Below, piece after piece: positions 38,409 to 48,309 of a DNA stretch of 64,000 nt; within the stretch, counting starts at the first letter, position 1, and each line of letters starts with the position of its first letter. The stretch covers positions 1,550,001 through 1,614,000 of the forward strand of contig NZ_CP095741.1 of assembly GCF_023078475.1 (NCBI RefSeq), in the 5' to 3' direction. Both the position numbers and the translations under genes were made by a program. This DNA comes from Luteibacter aegosomaticola (GTDB lineage Bacteria; Pseudomonadota; Gammaproteobacteria; Xanthomonadales; Rhodanobacteraceae). The notes under the pieces were generated by a model. It saw only the letters and a program-made list of their open reading frames with translations. It made no database searches and was not told where the DNA came from.

Positions 38409-41126
38409 TCAGTGCTCGGTGCGCAGGTTGGCTACGTACTGCCACTCCCCGCTGCCCATACGGAAATGCACGCCAGAGGCGTCCGCGCTCACGGCCGAAA
38501 CACCGGGCGCCTCACGCAGTGCCTTGCCGTTGATGCGGACATCATCGACGTTGGCGACGGGGAGCGTTACCACGGCCGTGGTGTTGAAAGGCACATCGAA
38601 ACGCCCTTCCATGTGTTTGTCGTGGCGCGTCCATGTCGACGTGATGTCGCCATAGGGTGACGCAAGGCGCATGCGTGCATGGGTCAGATCACCACCAGGC
38701 AAGGGCGCGAGCGCAATCTCACGGTAGCCGGGCGCGGCGGGTGCGATACCGCCGATGGTGCGGAACATCCAGTCGCCTACAGCGCCGTACGCGTAGTGGT
38801 TGAACGAGTTCATCACCACGTCGCCGAACGAACCATCGGGTTTCAGCGAGTTCCAGCGTTCCCACATCGTCGTGGCGCCGGAAGTGACCTCGTAGCCCCA
38901 GGAGGGGTAGTCGGTGTTCATCAGCAGCTTGTACGCAAGCGCGGGTTGGCCGCCGCGCACCAGAGCGTCGAGCAACCACGGCGTGCCGAGGAAGCCGGTG
39001 GAGAGGTGATCCTGACGCGCGTGTACGCGATCGGCTAGCCGCTCCGCGAGCGCCGCCGTCTGGTTGGGATTCGCCAGCTGCATACCGATGGCCATGGCGT
39101 ACGAGGTCTGGCTATCGCTGCTCGTACGGCCGTTGTGGAGATATCGTTGCTGGAACGCGGCTTGAGTCTTCGACGCGAGGGCGTCGTACTCCCTGGCGTC
39201 GTCTTCCCTGCCGATGGCGCGTGCCATCCCGGCCATCAGCCGCGCATCGTAGGCGAGATACGCGGTCCCCAGCAGGTCGAGCGGGGTCTTGTCGTCGAGG
39301 TGCAGCCAGTCGCCGTAATTGCCATGCGTGCGAGAGAGCGTGGGCCCTGCGATCGCTTCGATACGGGTCATGAAGCGCTGCATCGCTGCGTAGTTCTCTT
39401 CGATCACGCGCGTGTCGCCATAGGCCTGCCATAGCGCGTGCGGCACGGTGATGCTCGCATCCGCCCAGCCGGTGCCGCCATCGATACCGATGGGGTCAGG
39501 CGCCACACCCGGGAAATCGCCGTCGGGCTTCTGAGTATCGCGAAGGTCGCGTAGCCACTTGGCCAGGAACGCATCGCTATCGGCCAGCGTACTCGCCGTG
39601 GGGGAAAATACGTTGATATCGCCGGTCCAGCCGAGCCGTTCGTCGCGTGCCGGCGTGTCGGTGGGGATCGATACGAAGTTACCGCGTTGGCCCCAGCGGA
39701 TGTTCGAGATCAGCTGGTTGAGCATGGGGCTGGAGGTCTCCAGCTCGCCGGTCACACGCAGATCGCTTCCCCATACCTCGCCCTTGAGATCACTGGCAGC
39801 CGGTGCTTCGTCGAGGCCGCTGATCTCCACATAGCGGAAGCCATGAAAAGTGAATGTGGGTGCCCAGGTGACATTGCCATCCGGCCCGAACACATAGTGG
39901 TCCGTGGCCTTCGCGCTGCGCAGGTTCGCCGTATAGAGCGAGCCGTCGGGATTGAGCATTTCGCCGTAACGCAGGGTCACCCGCTGCGATGGCCGGCCGT
40001 GCATGTGTACGCGCACGACACCGACCATGTTCTGGCCGAGGTCGAACAGCGTAGCTCCCCTGGTCGGTTGCCGATCAAGGCGCTTCGCTGTCCGCTGTTC
40101 GGTGACGCGGACAGGCGGATCGGTTTGCACCGCGAGCGACACGTCGGGAGCGGGCAGCGTGCGTGCCGCACGCCAATGGGTATCACTAGAGCCGGGGGTA
40201 TCCCAATGCCAGGGAATGTTCCGGGCGTCCGCGTCTTCGCCCATGATCATGTCCGCCGCGGTCAGCGGGCCCGTGTGTGACTGCCACGTGCCGTCGGTGG
40301 CGATCCATGTACTGCTGCCGTCGGCGAAGTCGAGCCGCAGGCGGGCGATGAGCGATGGTTCGGCACCGTACTTACCTGGACCAAATGAGGCGATGGAGCC
40401 CGCGTACCAGCCCGGCGCAAGCATGGCGGCGAGGGTGTTGTCGCCTGCGCGTAGCTGCGCCGTGACGTCGTACACCTGGTAGTCGATGCGCTTGCGGTAA
40501 TCGGTCCAGCCGGGCGCGAGGCGGGATTCACCCACCGGCTGGCCATTGAGGTGGAACGCGTAGGCACCGCGTGCCGTGGCGTACAGGCGTGCGCGGGTCA
40601 CAGGTTTATCGAGGGAAAACGTCTTGCGCAGCAGGGGCAGGCTGGGGGCGTGCGCTTCGCCGGTGATCCACGCGGCTTGCCACGCCCGCGAGATGCCGAG
40701 TCCCTCCTCGAACGCGGCCGGCGTGCTCCATGCCGACCACTGGCCCGCATCGTCACGAACGCGTACCTGCCAGCGGTAACCTGCCTGCGGCACCAGTGCC
40801 GGGCCTGCATACCCGATGCCGACCTGTTGCGACGAAACCACGATGCCGCTGCGCCAGGCGCTACCGCCGCCGAACGTGGGCTCGAGCATCAGCTCGTAGG
40901 CCGTCTGCGTGGCGCCACGCCGCTTGCTTTCAGCCCACCAGCCAAAGCGCGGGGTGGCATCGTCGATCACCAGGGGTTCGGACGGTGGCCCTTCCGCTGT
41001 GCGCCCATCGATCCGCAGGCCTTTCACGACTGGCGGCGTTGCCGATGCCACCTCGGTGGCAGGTTGAGCCGCACAGCCCGCCAGCGCGATGGCGGCGAGC
41101 GTGGCGGGGGTAAGCCATCGATGCAT
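38409..41126 (-). CDS. Alpha-L-rhamnosidase, glycoside hydrolase family 78, lipoprotein
   Basis: 905 residues. A lipobox LAGC (Cys18) marks a lipoprotein. N-terminal beta-sandwich domains (PRFGWWAESKRRGATQTAYELML, WSAWSTPAAFEEGL, LLRKTFSLDKPVTRARLYATARGAYAFHLNG) precede the (alpha/alpha)6 barrel. The catalytic region RDERLGWTGD near residue 495 includes the acidic residues expected of GH78, which release terminal L-rhamnose from pectin, flavonoids or polysaccharides by inversion. It lies upstream of the protease gene on the same strand. Rhamnose release would fit a plant- or soil-associated lifestyle. Confidence 0.9.
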   Translation of the reverse strand: MHRWLTPATLAAIALAGCAAQPATEVASATPPVVKGLRIDGRTAEGPPSEPLVIDDATPRFGWWAESKRRGATQTAYELMLEPTFGGGSAWRSGIVVSSQQVGIGYAGPALVPQAGYRWQVRVRDDAGQWSAWSTPAAFEEGLGISRAWQAAWITGEAHAPSLPLLRKTFSLDKPVTRARLYATARGAYAFHLNGQPVGESRLAPGWTDYRKRIDYQVYDVTAQLRAGDNTLAAMLAPGWYAGSIASFGPGKYGAEPSLIARLRLDFADGSSTWIATDGTWQSHTGPLTAADMIMGEDADARNIPWHWDTPGSSDTHWRAARTLPAPDVSLAVQTDPPVRVTEQRTAKRLDRQPTRGATLFDLGQNMVGVVRVHMHGRPSQRVTLRYGEMLNPDGSLYTANLRSAKATDHYVFGPDGNVTWAPTFTFHGFRYVEISGLDEAPAASDLKGEVWGSDLRVTGELETSSPMLNQLISNIRWGQRGNFVSIPTDTPARDERLGWTGDINVFSPTASTLADSDAFLAKWLRDLRDTQKPDGDFPGVAPDPIGIDGGTGWADASITVPHALWQAYGDTRVIEENYAAMQRFMTRIEAIAGPTLSRTHGNYGDWLHLDDKTPLDLLGTAYLAYDARLMAGMARAIGREDDAREYDALASKTQAAFQQRYLHNGRTSSDSQTSYAMAIGMQLANPNQTAALAERLADRVHARQDHLSTGFLGTPWLLDALVRGGQPALAYKLLMNTDYPSWGYEVTSGATTMWERWNSLKPDGSFGDVVMNSFNHYAYGAVGDWMFRTIGGIAPAAPGYREIALAPLPGGDLTHARMRLASPYGDITSTWTRHDKHMEGRFDVPFNTTAVVTLPVANVDDVRINGKALREAPGVSAVSADASGVHFRMGSGEWQYVANLRTEH

Positions 41127-41152
41127 CGGTGGTTCCCTGGTGGTGAGGCAAC

Positions 41153-42388
41153 TCAGTAGAGGGCGCGCGCCTTCAGCGTGCCTTCGATGGCCGCCAGTTC
41201 ATTACGCAGGGCGGCAGCGTGTTCTTCCGAAGTGCTCACATCGATCACCACGTAACCCACTTGCCCGGAGGTCTGCAGATACTGGCCATCGATGTTCACC
41301 GCAGCGCGCGAGAACACCTCGTTGACCTTCGAAAGCACGCCCGGGATGTTGCGGTGGATGTGCAGAAGGCGGCGGCTGGTGGGATGGCCGGGTAGCGAAA
41401 CCTCGGGGAAATTGATCGCTGAAAGCGTGCTGCCGTTATCGCTGTAGCGCACCAGCTTCGAGGCCACTTCGATACCGATGTTCTCCTGCGCTTCGCCGGT
41501 GCTGCCACCGACGTGCGGCGTCAGGATCACGTTATCCATGCCCACCAGCGGCGAGAGGAACGGATCGTCGTTGCCCTTCGGTTCGACCGGGAAGACATCG
41601 ATCGCGGCGCCGGAAAGGTGCTTCGAACGAAGGGCTTCGGCCAGCGCGTCGATGTCGACCACGGTGCCGCGCGAGGCATTGATCAGCATGCTGCCGGGGC
41701 GCATGCGACCAATCTCGGCGGCGCCGATCATCAGCTTGGTCTGCGGCGTTTCCGGTACGTGCAGCGTCACCACGTCGGCGCGCTCGAGCAGGTCGTCCAG
41801 GCTCGAGGCGGGGCGGGCGTTGCCGAGCGAAAGCTTGGCTTCGATATCGTGGAAGATCACCCGCATGCCCAGCGATTCGGCGAGCACGCCCACCTGGGTG
41901 CCGATGTGGCCGTAGCCGACGATACCGAGCACCTTGTCGCGCACCTCGAAGCTGCCCGCAGCCGATTTCGACCAGCCACCGCGGTGGCACTGGGCGTTCT
42001 TCTCCGGGATACGGCGCATGAGCATGATCGCTTCGGCGATCACCAGCTCGGCCACGCTGCGGGTGTTGGAGTAGGGCGCATTGAAGACCGGCACGCCCAG
42101 GCGCTCGGCCTCGGCGGCATCCACCTGGTTGGTGCCGATGCAGAAGCAGCCCACGGCGATGAGGCGGCGGGCCTCGGCGAGCACCTCGGCCGTGAGGTGG
42201 GTGCGCGAGCGGATGCCAACGATATGGGCATCGGCGATGCGCTCGCGCAACTCGTCCTCGGGCAGGGACTTCTCGTGAAACTCGATCTGGGTGTAGCCGG
42301 CCTGGCGGAAGGTATCCAGCGCGCTGCGGCTGACGCCCTCCAGGAGCAGCACCTTGATGTCCTCTTTGGGGTACGACGTGCGCTTCAT
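41153..42388 (-). CDS. serA: D-3-phosphoglycerate dehydrogenase
   Basis: 411 residues (E. coli 410). First committed step of serine synthesis, oxidising 3-phosphoglycerate with NAD+. Seen: VGYGHIGTQVGVLAESLGM (Rossmann GxGxxG), NASRGTVVD, TPHVGGSTGEAQ (catalytic His) and a C-terminal ACT domain (about 335-411; RNIPGVLSKVNEVF), where serine feedback inhibition acts. The ATG giving MKRTSYPKED was chosen; the frame runs open further upstream into the divergent gene. Divergent from a D-2-hydroxyglutarate dehydrogenase-like gene. Confidence 0.95.
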   Translation of the reverse strand: MKRTSYPKEDIKVLLLEGVSRSALDTFRQAGYTQIEFHEKSLPEDELRERIADAHIVGIRSRTHLTAEVLAEARRLIAVGCFCIGTNQVDAAEAERLGVPVFNAPYSNTRSVAELVIAEAIMLMRRIPEKNAQCHRGGWSKSAAGSFEVRDKVLGIVGYGHIGTQVGVLAESLGMRVIFHDIEAKLSLGNARPASSLDDLLERADVVTLHVPETPQTKLMIGAAEIGRMRPGSMLINASRGTVVDIDALAEALRSKHLSGAAIDVFPVEPKGNDDPFLSPLVGMDNVILTPHVGGSTGEAQENIGIEVASKLVRYSDNGSTLSAINFPEVSLPGHPTSRRLLHIHRNIPGVLSKVNEVFSRAAVNIDGQYLQTSGQVGYVVIDVSTSEEHAAALRNELAAIEGTLKARALY

Positions 42389-42512
42389 GGCCAGCCCGGT
42401 CTCTAGCAAAAGGGGATCCCCACTATGCCAGAACGTGACTGCGATGTTGCAGCGCAGTGGACGGCTGGCGGCTGCGCTGGCACCCTCGGGAGGCCCTCTT
42501 AGCGAGACCCCC

Positions 42513-43895
42513 ATGAGCGACCCGCGCCTGACCGAACTGGCCCGCATGCTGCCCGGCCTGAAGCTTTCCACCGACTCCGGTGACCTGGAACACCATGGCC
42601 GGGACTGGACCCGGCGCTGGACGCCGGCACCGCTGGCTATCGCGTATCCGGGGGATATCGCGGAGGTCCAGGCCGTGGTCCGCTGGGCCAACGATCAGGG
42701 GGTCGCCATCGTGCCTTCGGGCGGCCGCACGGGGCTTTCCGGCGGTGCCGTGGCGGCGAATGGCGAGCTGGTCGTGTCGCTGGACCGCATGAACAAGGTG
42801 CTCGGTTTCGACCCGGTGGACCGCACGCTCACCGTGCAGCCGGGCATCGCCCTGGAGGCGGTGCACAACGCCGCCCGCGAGCACGGGCTGATCTATCCGG
42901 TGGATTTCGCCGCGCGCGGTTCGTGCCAGATCGGCGGCAATATCGCCACGAATGCGGGCGGCATCCGGGTCATCCGCTACGGCAACACGCGTCAATGGGT
43001 CGCAGGCCTCAAGGTGGTTACGGGTAGCGGCGAGCTGCTCGATCTCAACAAGGGCCTCATCAAGAACGCCTCGGGCTACGACCTGCGCCATCTGTTCATC
43101 GGTTCCGAGGGCACGCTGGGCATCGTGGTCGAAGCCACCCTGGCGTTGACGTCGCCGCCACCGGCCTCGCAGGTGATGCTGCTCGCCGTCCCGGCCATGG
43201 ATGCCCTGATGAAGGTGTTCGCCGAGGCGCGGCACCGCCTGCACCTGGAGGCCTTTGAATTCTTTACCGACCGCGCGCTGCACCACGTGCTGGCGCATGG
43301 CGGCCAGGCTCCGTTCGACGAGACCTACCCGTTCTACGTGGTCACCGAGTTCGACGCGGCCGATGAAAAGGCCGAAGCCGATGCGCTTGGCTTCTTCGAA
43401 CAGTGCATGGAAGAGGGCTGGGTGGTCGATGGCGTGATCTCTTCCTCGGACGCCCAGGCTGGTGCGCTGTGGCGCCTGCGCGAGGGCATTACCGAGAGCC
43501 TGGCGAAGTACAAGCCGTACAAGAACGATGTTTCCGTGCGCATTTCCCGCGTGCCAGCCTTCATGGCCGAGATGCAGGCGCTGCTGGATGAAGGCTATCC
43601 GGACGTGGATGTCGTCTGGTTTGGCCATATCGGCGACGGCAACCTGCACATCAACGTGCTGAAACCCGAAGGCGTGGAATATGCCACCTTCGTGGAACAG
43701 TGCGAGCACGTGACCACCTTGCTGGTGGAAACCCTGGAGCGTCACGAGGGTTCCATTTCAGCCGAGCACGGCATCGGGCTGGTGAAGAAGCCGTGGCTGG
43801 GGAGCGTGCGTTCCGAGGCCGAGATCGCCCTGATGCGGGGGATCAAGGCCGTGTTGGACCCAAAGGGGCTGATGAATCCTGGGAAGTTGCTGTAG
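42513..43895 (+). CDS. FAD-linked oxidase, D-2-hydroxyglutarate dehydrogenase-like
   Basis: 460 residues. PCMH-type FAD domain with VPSGGRTGLSGGAV (about 67-80) and ARGSCQIGGNIATNAGG, then the FAD-oxidase C-terminal domain with the metal site GHIGDGNLHINV and SAEHGIGLVKK. The family includes D-2-hydroxyglutarate, D-lactate and glycolate (GlcD) dehydrogenases. Placement 124 bases from divergent serA favours D-2-hydroxyglutarate: SerA can reduce 2-oxoglutarate to D-2-hydroxyglutarate, which this enzyme would reoxidise, pulling the SerA reaction forward. The substrate is an inference from context. Confidence 0.85.
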   Translation: MSDPRLTELARMLPGLKLSTDSGDLEHHGRDWTRRWTPAPLAIAYPGDIAEVQAVVRWANDQGVAIVPSGGRTGLSGGAVAANGELVVSLDRMNKVLGFDPVDRTLTVQPGIALEAVHNAAREHGLIYPVDFAARGSCQIGGNIATNAGGIRVIRYGNTRQWVAGLKVVTGSGELLDLNKGLIKNASGYDLRHLFIGSEGTLGIVVEATLALTSPPPASQVMLLAVPAMDALMKVFAEARHRLHLEAFEFFTDRALHHVLAHGGQAPFDETYPFYVVTEFDAADEKAEADALGFFEQCMEEGWVVDGVISSSDAQAGALWRLREGITESLAKYKPYKNDVSVRISRVPAFMAEMQALLDEGYPDVDVVWFGHIGDGNLHINVLKPEGVEYATFVEQCEHVTTLLVETLERHEGSISAEHGIGLVKKPWLGSVRSEAEIALMRGIKAVLDPKGLMNPGKLL

Positions 43896-43952
43896 CCGGG
43901 GGAGGCTGCCGCGCGCCACATACAGGCGCCACCAGCTGAGTTACCCTTGTAA

Positions 43953-44942
<990 letters not shown>

Positions 44943-45002
44943 CCGCCCCGACCGCCCCGACCGCCCCGACCGCCCCCGGCCGCCCCCGGCCGCCCCCGGC
45001 CC
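44943..45002. repeat. GC-rich minisatellite after pip
   Basis: Starting at the pip stop codon: three copies of the 9-mer ACCGCCCCG (44943-44969), then three copies of a 10-mer CCGCCCCCGG (44971-45000). Noncoding in the pip frame. Immediately followed by a REP doublet. Confidence 0.9.
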
Positions 45003-45004
45003 TC

Positions 45005-45099
45005 GTAGGAGCCCACCCTGTGGGCGACATCTTTCGCCTCACCGCCGCAGGTCCTGTTGCCGTATCGCGAACGGCGTCGCCCACAGGGTGGGCTCCTAC
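45005..45099. repeat. REP doublet (GTAG type), array A
   Basis: Two REP palindromes facing each other: GTAGGAGCCCACC...GCGAC at the left and its inverse at the right, 95 bp in all. Each contains the hairpin GCCCACCCTGTGGGC, and the doublet could fold into one long imperfect hairpin (REPIN-like). Confidence 0.9.
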
Positions 45100-45113
45100 G
45101 ATGTAGCAGGCAC

Positions 45114-45149
45114 AAAAAAGGCGCCCGGTTTGCACCGGGCGCCCTTTTT
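45114..45149. terminator. Bidirectional terminator between pip/REP and the nuclease gene
   Basis: A 10-bp stem GGCGCCCGGT/ACCGGGCGCC (45120-45129, 45134-45143), loop TTGC, with six A on the left and five T on the right. It can serve both the pip transcript and the minus-strand nuclease gene. Confidence 0.85.
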
Positions 45150-45167
45150 ACGTCACGTGCTTCGTGC

Positions 45168-47903
45168 TTAGAACAGGAACGTCGGCAGCGTCAGCAGATC
45201 CACCACGAAACCATCGTGGTCGGAGGAGCCCAGCGCCTTCTTCACGCCGGTTTCCTTGGCGGCGTCATCCAGCGTCTGCACCGGGGCATCGAGGTTGCCA
45301 CGGCCGTATTCCATGCGCAGGAAGAGGCCACGGGCCACGGTGTTCAGCAGCGCATGGTCCAGCACCTGGTGCGTCGGCACCGAGCGCGGGGCCTGGCCCT
45401 GAATGTTGCCGAAGTTCTCCGTGAACAGGAACGAGTAGCGATCCTGGGCAGGCACCGAATCCACGGCGTTCCACAGCGCCGGCTTCACGATGTTCTTGCC
45501 GAGCTTCAGCAGGTTCTGGCTGTCGTCGTACTTGCCCGAGATCAGGCCCACCACGTCGGTGAAGCCATCGCTGAACTGGTACGAGTTGAAGTCACCCACC
45601 ACCATGATCGGGGTGAGCAGGTTCTTCCGGTCGGTCTGCAGTGCCTGCACCTGCTTGGCCAGCGACTGCGCCTGCAGGAAGCGTTTCTGGCGATCGCGGT
45701 CCGCGGTGGTGCCCGTCTTGTCGACGTTCTGGCGGGCCTTCGGGTGCACGGCGATCACGTTGACGCGCATGCGGCCGATGATCGACGGCACGTCGGCCGT
45801 GAGCAGCAGCGGCGGGTGGTCATGCAGGAACGAGGTGGAGCCGTTGTCGTCCCAGGTAGCGTCGGCATCGAGCTGGCGCACATCCACCACGCGGACGCGG
45901 TCGGTACGCACCAGGAAGCCCACGTTGATGCCGCTCGGGTCGTGGCCCGGCTGCAGGAACGCTTCGTACTGCGCCGGGTAATCATCACCCAGCTGCTTGG
46001 CGAGGCCCTGCAGCACGGCGAGGCTCTTCACCTCTTCGACCGAGAGGATATCCGGCAGCTTCAGCACGCTACCGACATACGCGGAGAGACGCTGGGTCTT
46101 CAGCTTCACTTCGTCCGCCGTCGGCTCGGTTGTGCCGCCGCTGCAGGTGAAGGTGGTGTTGAAGTCCGTATCGCAGAAACGCTCCATGTTGAACGCGCCG
46201 ATGCGCACGGCGTAGAACGGCTTGTTATCGACCGGACGCGGCAGCGGGTTGGTCTTCGTGACCGTGATCTTGCTCGGGATGAAGGTGTACGCACCAAACG
46301 CGTACGAGATCACGCCTTCCGCCTTGAAGGTGGTGCCGGCGTTGTACGGCGTGTTCGCGGCCACGGCACCGAAATCGGCCGTGTTCATCTTCAGTACTTC
46401 GGGGTTACCCGACCAGTTCGGCAGGTTCACGCCATCGGGCACCGGCACGGTGTAACGCACGCCCGGCTTGCGCAGCGAGCGCTGGCCGTTGGCGGTGATG
46501 TACACCTCGGCAAACGGCTCATTGCTGAAGCGCAGGTTGCCGGTGGTGATCATGCCGTTGTTGATCGTGACGCGCATGCCCACGAAGCACTGGAAGTTCG
46601 TCGTGCCGCAGGAGAGGGCGTTCGGATCGTTCGACGGCACCTTGTCGTTGAACACCACGGCCGTCGGCAGGCGAGCGCCGTGCATCGTCGTGGTGATGGT
46701 GGCGTTCTTCAGTTCCGGCAGGTTGAAGTAGTTGTCGACCGTGGCTTCCACGTCCACCTGGTCGCCGGCCTTTACCGTCGGCGCCGTGCTGGTGAACACG
46801 TAGATGCCGTTCGAGGTCAGCGCGTCGTTGTCGGCACGCGCGTCCGGGGTCTGGATGGTGAAGCCCGCCGGGCCCACGGCCGTGACGATGTTGGCCTTGG
46901 TCGACACGCGCTTGCCGAGCAGCGGCGAGACCTGGTCGTGGCCAGTGATCTGCCAGATTTCAGCGGCGACCGGGATCTCGTTGAGGATCGCGCCGACGGC
47001 GGTGGCCTTGGCCAGCGCCACGTCGCCCGAGGCGTTGGTGAGGTTGACCTTGAACGCCTTGTCGTCACCGGCGGCCTTGGCGCCGTGCACGTTCACCGTC
47101 ACTGTGGCCGTGGTCTGGCCCGCCGGGATGGTGAGGTCGGTGTTGACGGCGTCGTAGTCGCCTGCGGCGACCGTGGCGGTGTCGTCAGCCGTGGCGGCGT
47201 GGACGGTCACGTCCGCGGTGCCAGCCTGGCTCAGCGTCACGGTGAACGGCATCGGCACGTCATCGGCGTTACGCAGGCTGACCGAGGCGTCGGCGATCGA
47301 CAGGCTCGGGCCCTGGGCCACGCAGGTGCTGGTGCTGTTGTGCGGGGTGGTCGGGGCGACCTTCACCCAGTCGGCGGAGTTATCGCCGCTGCTCTGCGGG
47401 AAGCCCGCGGCATTGGTCTTGCGGCCGTAGCCCTGGTCGCCGTTGGTGCTGCCCAGGCTCGCCAGCGGCGTGCCCAGCTTGTAGGCCGAGCCGGCGCTCA
47501 GGCCGACCTGGTCGATCACGGTACCCGAGGCGTCGAGGAGGGCGAGACCGCCGTCGTCGGTCACGCCGGTCGAGTACTTCTGGTCGAAGGCCACGCTGCC
47601 GGAGTAACCGGAGCTGGCGGTGTTGGCCAGCAGCAGGTAGCAGCCCGGGGCGATGGTCACGCCAGCCGGGAAGGTGAAACGGGTACCCGTGGTGCCGGCG
47701 TTGTTGGAGGCGTTGAGCTTATAGCCCGACACATCCAGCGGGGCGGTACCGGAGTTCTGGACTTCGACGAATTCGTCGTTGCCGCCAGCCGGGCCGCGGA
47801 CGCGGAACTGGGTGATGGAAAGATCCGCCGCCTGGAGCGACGAGACGGCCATAAGGCCGGCGAGCGCCGCCCACAGGGCGCGCTGCTGCTTGGTCGAACG
47901 CAT
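45168..47903 (-). CDS. Extracellular nuclease: lamin-tail, Calx-beta and endonuclease/exonuclease/phosphatase domains
   Basis: 911 residues from an ATG with AGGGGA 8 bases upstream; signal peptide ends near residue 25 (SSLQA). Domain order: lamin-tail domain (about 26-135; ADLSITQFRVRGPAGGNDEFVEVQNSG), Calx-beta-like domain (about 220-330), an OB-like segment (about 340-430) and a C-terminal EEP nuclease domain (about 590-911) with AFNMERF, GDFNS near 768 and SSDHDGFVV near 893-901, the catalytic Asp/His set. The architecture matches ExeM/NucH-type extracellular DNases used in biofilm remodelling or nutrient scavenging. Localisation is predicted as secreted or surface. Confidence 0.87.
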   Translation of the reverse strand: MRSTKQQRALWAALAGLMAVSSLQAADLSITQFRVRGPAGGNDEFVEVQNSGTAPLDVSGYKLNASNNAGTTGTRFTFPAGVTIAPGCYLLLANTASSGYSGSVAFDQKYSTGVTDDGGLALLDASGTVIDQVGLSAGSAYKLGTPLASLGSTNGDQGYGRKTNAAGFPQSSGDNSADWVKVAPTTPHNSTSTCVAQGPSLSIADASVSLRNADDVPMPFTVTLSQAGTADVTVHAATADDTATVAAGDYDAVNTDLTIPAGQTTATVTVNVHGAKAAGDDKAFKVNLTNASGDVALAKATAVGAILNEIPVAAEIWQITGHDQVSPLLGKRVSTKANIVTAVGPAGFTIQTPDARADNDALTSNGIYVFTSTAPTVKAGDQVDVEATVDNYFNLPELKNATITTTMHGARLPTAVVFNDKVPSNDPNALSCGTTNFQCFVGMRVTINNGMITTGNLRFSNEPFAEVYITANGQRSLRKPGVRYTVPVPDGVNLPNWSGNPEVLKMNTADFGAVAANTPYNAGTTFKAEGVISYAFGAYTFIPSKITVTKTNPLPRPVDNKPFYAVRIGAFNMERFCDTDFNTTFTCSGGTTEPTADEVKLKTQRLSAYVGSVLKLPDILSVEEVKSLAVLQGLAKQLGDDYPAQYEAFLQPGHDPSGINVGFLVRTDRVRVVDVRQLDADATWDDNGSTSFLHDHPPLLLTADVPSIIGRMRVNVIAVHPKARQNVDKTGTTADRDRQKRFLQAQSLAKQVQALQTDRKNLLTPIMVVGDFNSYQFSDGFTDVVGLISGKYDDSQNLLKLGKNIVKPALWNAVDSVPAQDRYSFLFTENFGNIQGQAPRSVPTHQVLDHALLNTVARGLFLRMEYGRGNLDAPVQTLDDAAKETGVKKALGSSDHDGFVVDLLTLPTFLF

Positions 47904-48046
47904 TCGATGTTCCCCTCGAGTCGTTGAGTTGTACGCGACCCGAGACGCCCGCAATCCCCTGCGGCGGCGCTCCCCCTGTCAGGTCCGCCGCAGGATTTTG
48001 CCGCAGGTTTGTGACAACCGAATGTGACGGTGATCGAGGGATTCCC
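47904..48046. other. Upstream region of the nuclease gene
   Basis: The stretch from the nuclease start to upp (47904-48309) is 406 bases without a gene. This part holds the promoter region of the nuclease but no clear -35/-10 pair that I can defend. The rest is the REP array described next. Confidence 0.4.
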
Positions 48047-48291
48047 GTAGGAGCCCACCCTGTGGGCGACGCCGTTCGCGATCGCGCAACAGGACCTGTG
48101 GCGGTAAGGCGAATTTCGCATGTAGGAGCCCACCCTGTGGGCGACGCCGTTCGCGATCGCGCAACAGGACCTGTGGCGGTAAGGCGAATTTCGCATGTAG
48201 GAGCCCACCCTGTGGGCGACGCCGTTCGCGATCGCGCAACAGGACCTGTGGCGGTGGGGCGAAAGATGTCGCCCACAGGGTGGGCTCCTAC
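48047..48291. repeat. REP array B: three direct 75-bp units plus one inverted element
   Basis: GTAGGAGCCCACC begins at 48047, 48122 and 48197, an exact 75-bp period with near-identical units, including the spacer CGCGATCGCGCAACAGGACC. A final inverted element ends at 48291. The third unit and the inverted element form a normal doublet; the first two are half-doublets in tandem. Confidence 0.93.
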
Positions 48292-48309
48292 GGGGGGCCG
48301 GAGGTTTTT

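Noticed and set aside
45057..47927. Long open frame on the plus strand opposite the nuclease gene
   Set aside because: Low-complexity His/Arg/Gly-rich product with no recognisable domain; the minus-strand nuclease has a signal peptide, clear domains and a ribosome binding site.
47979..48239. Repetitive protein gene encoded by the 75-bp units
   Set aside because: 75 is divisible by 3, so any frame through the array stays open. There is no ribosome binding site, and the DNA matches intergenic REP elements elsewhere.
48047..48291. CRISPR array
   Set aside because: The spacers between repeats are themselves nearly identical, the repeat is a REP palindrome and no cas gene is present.
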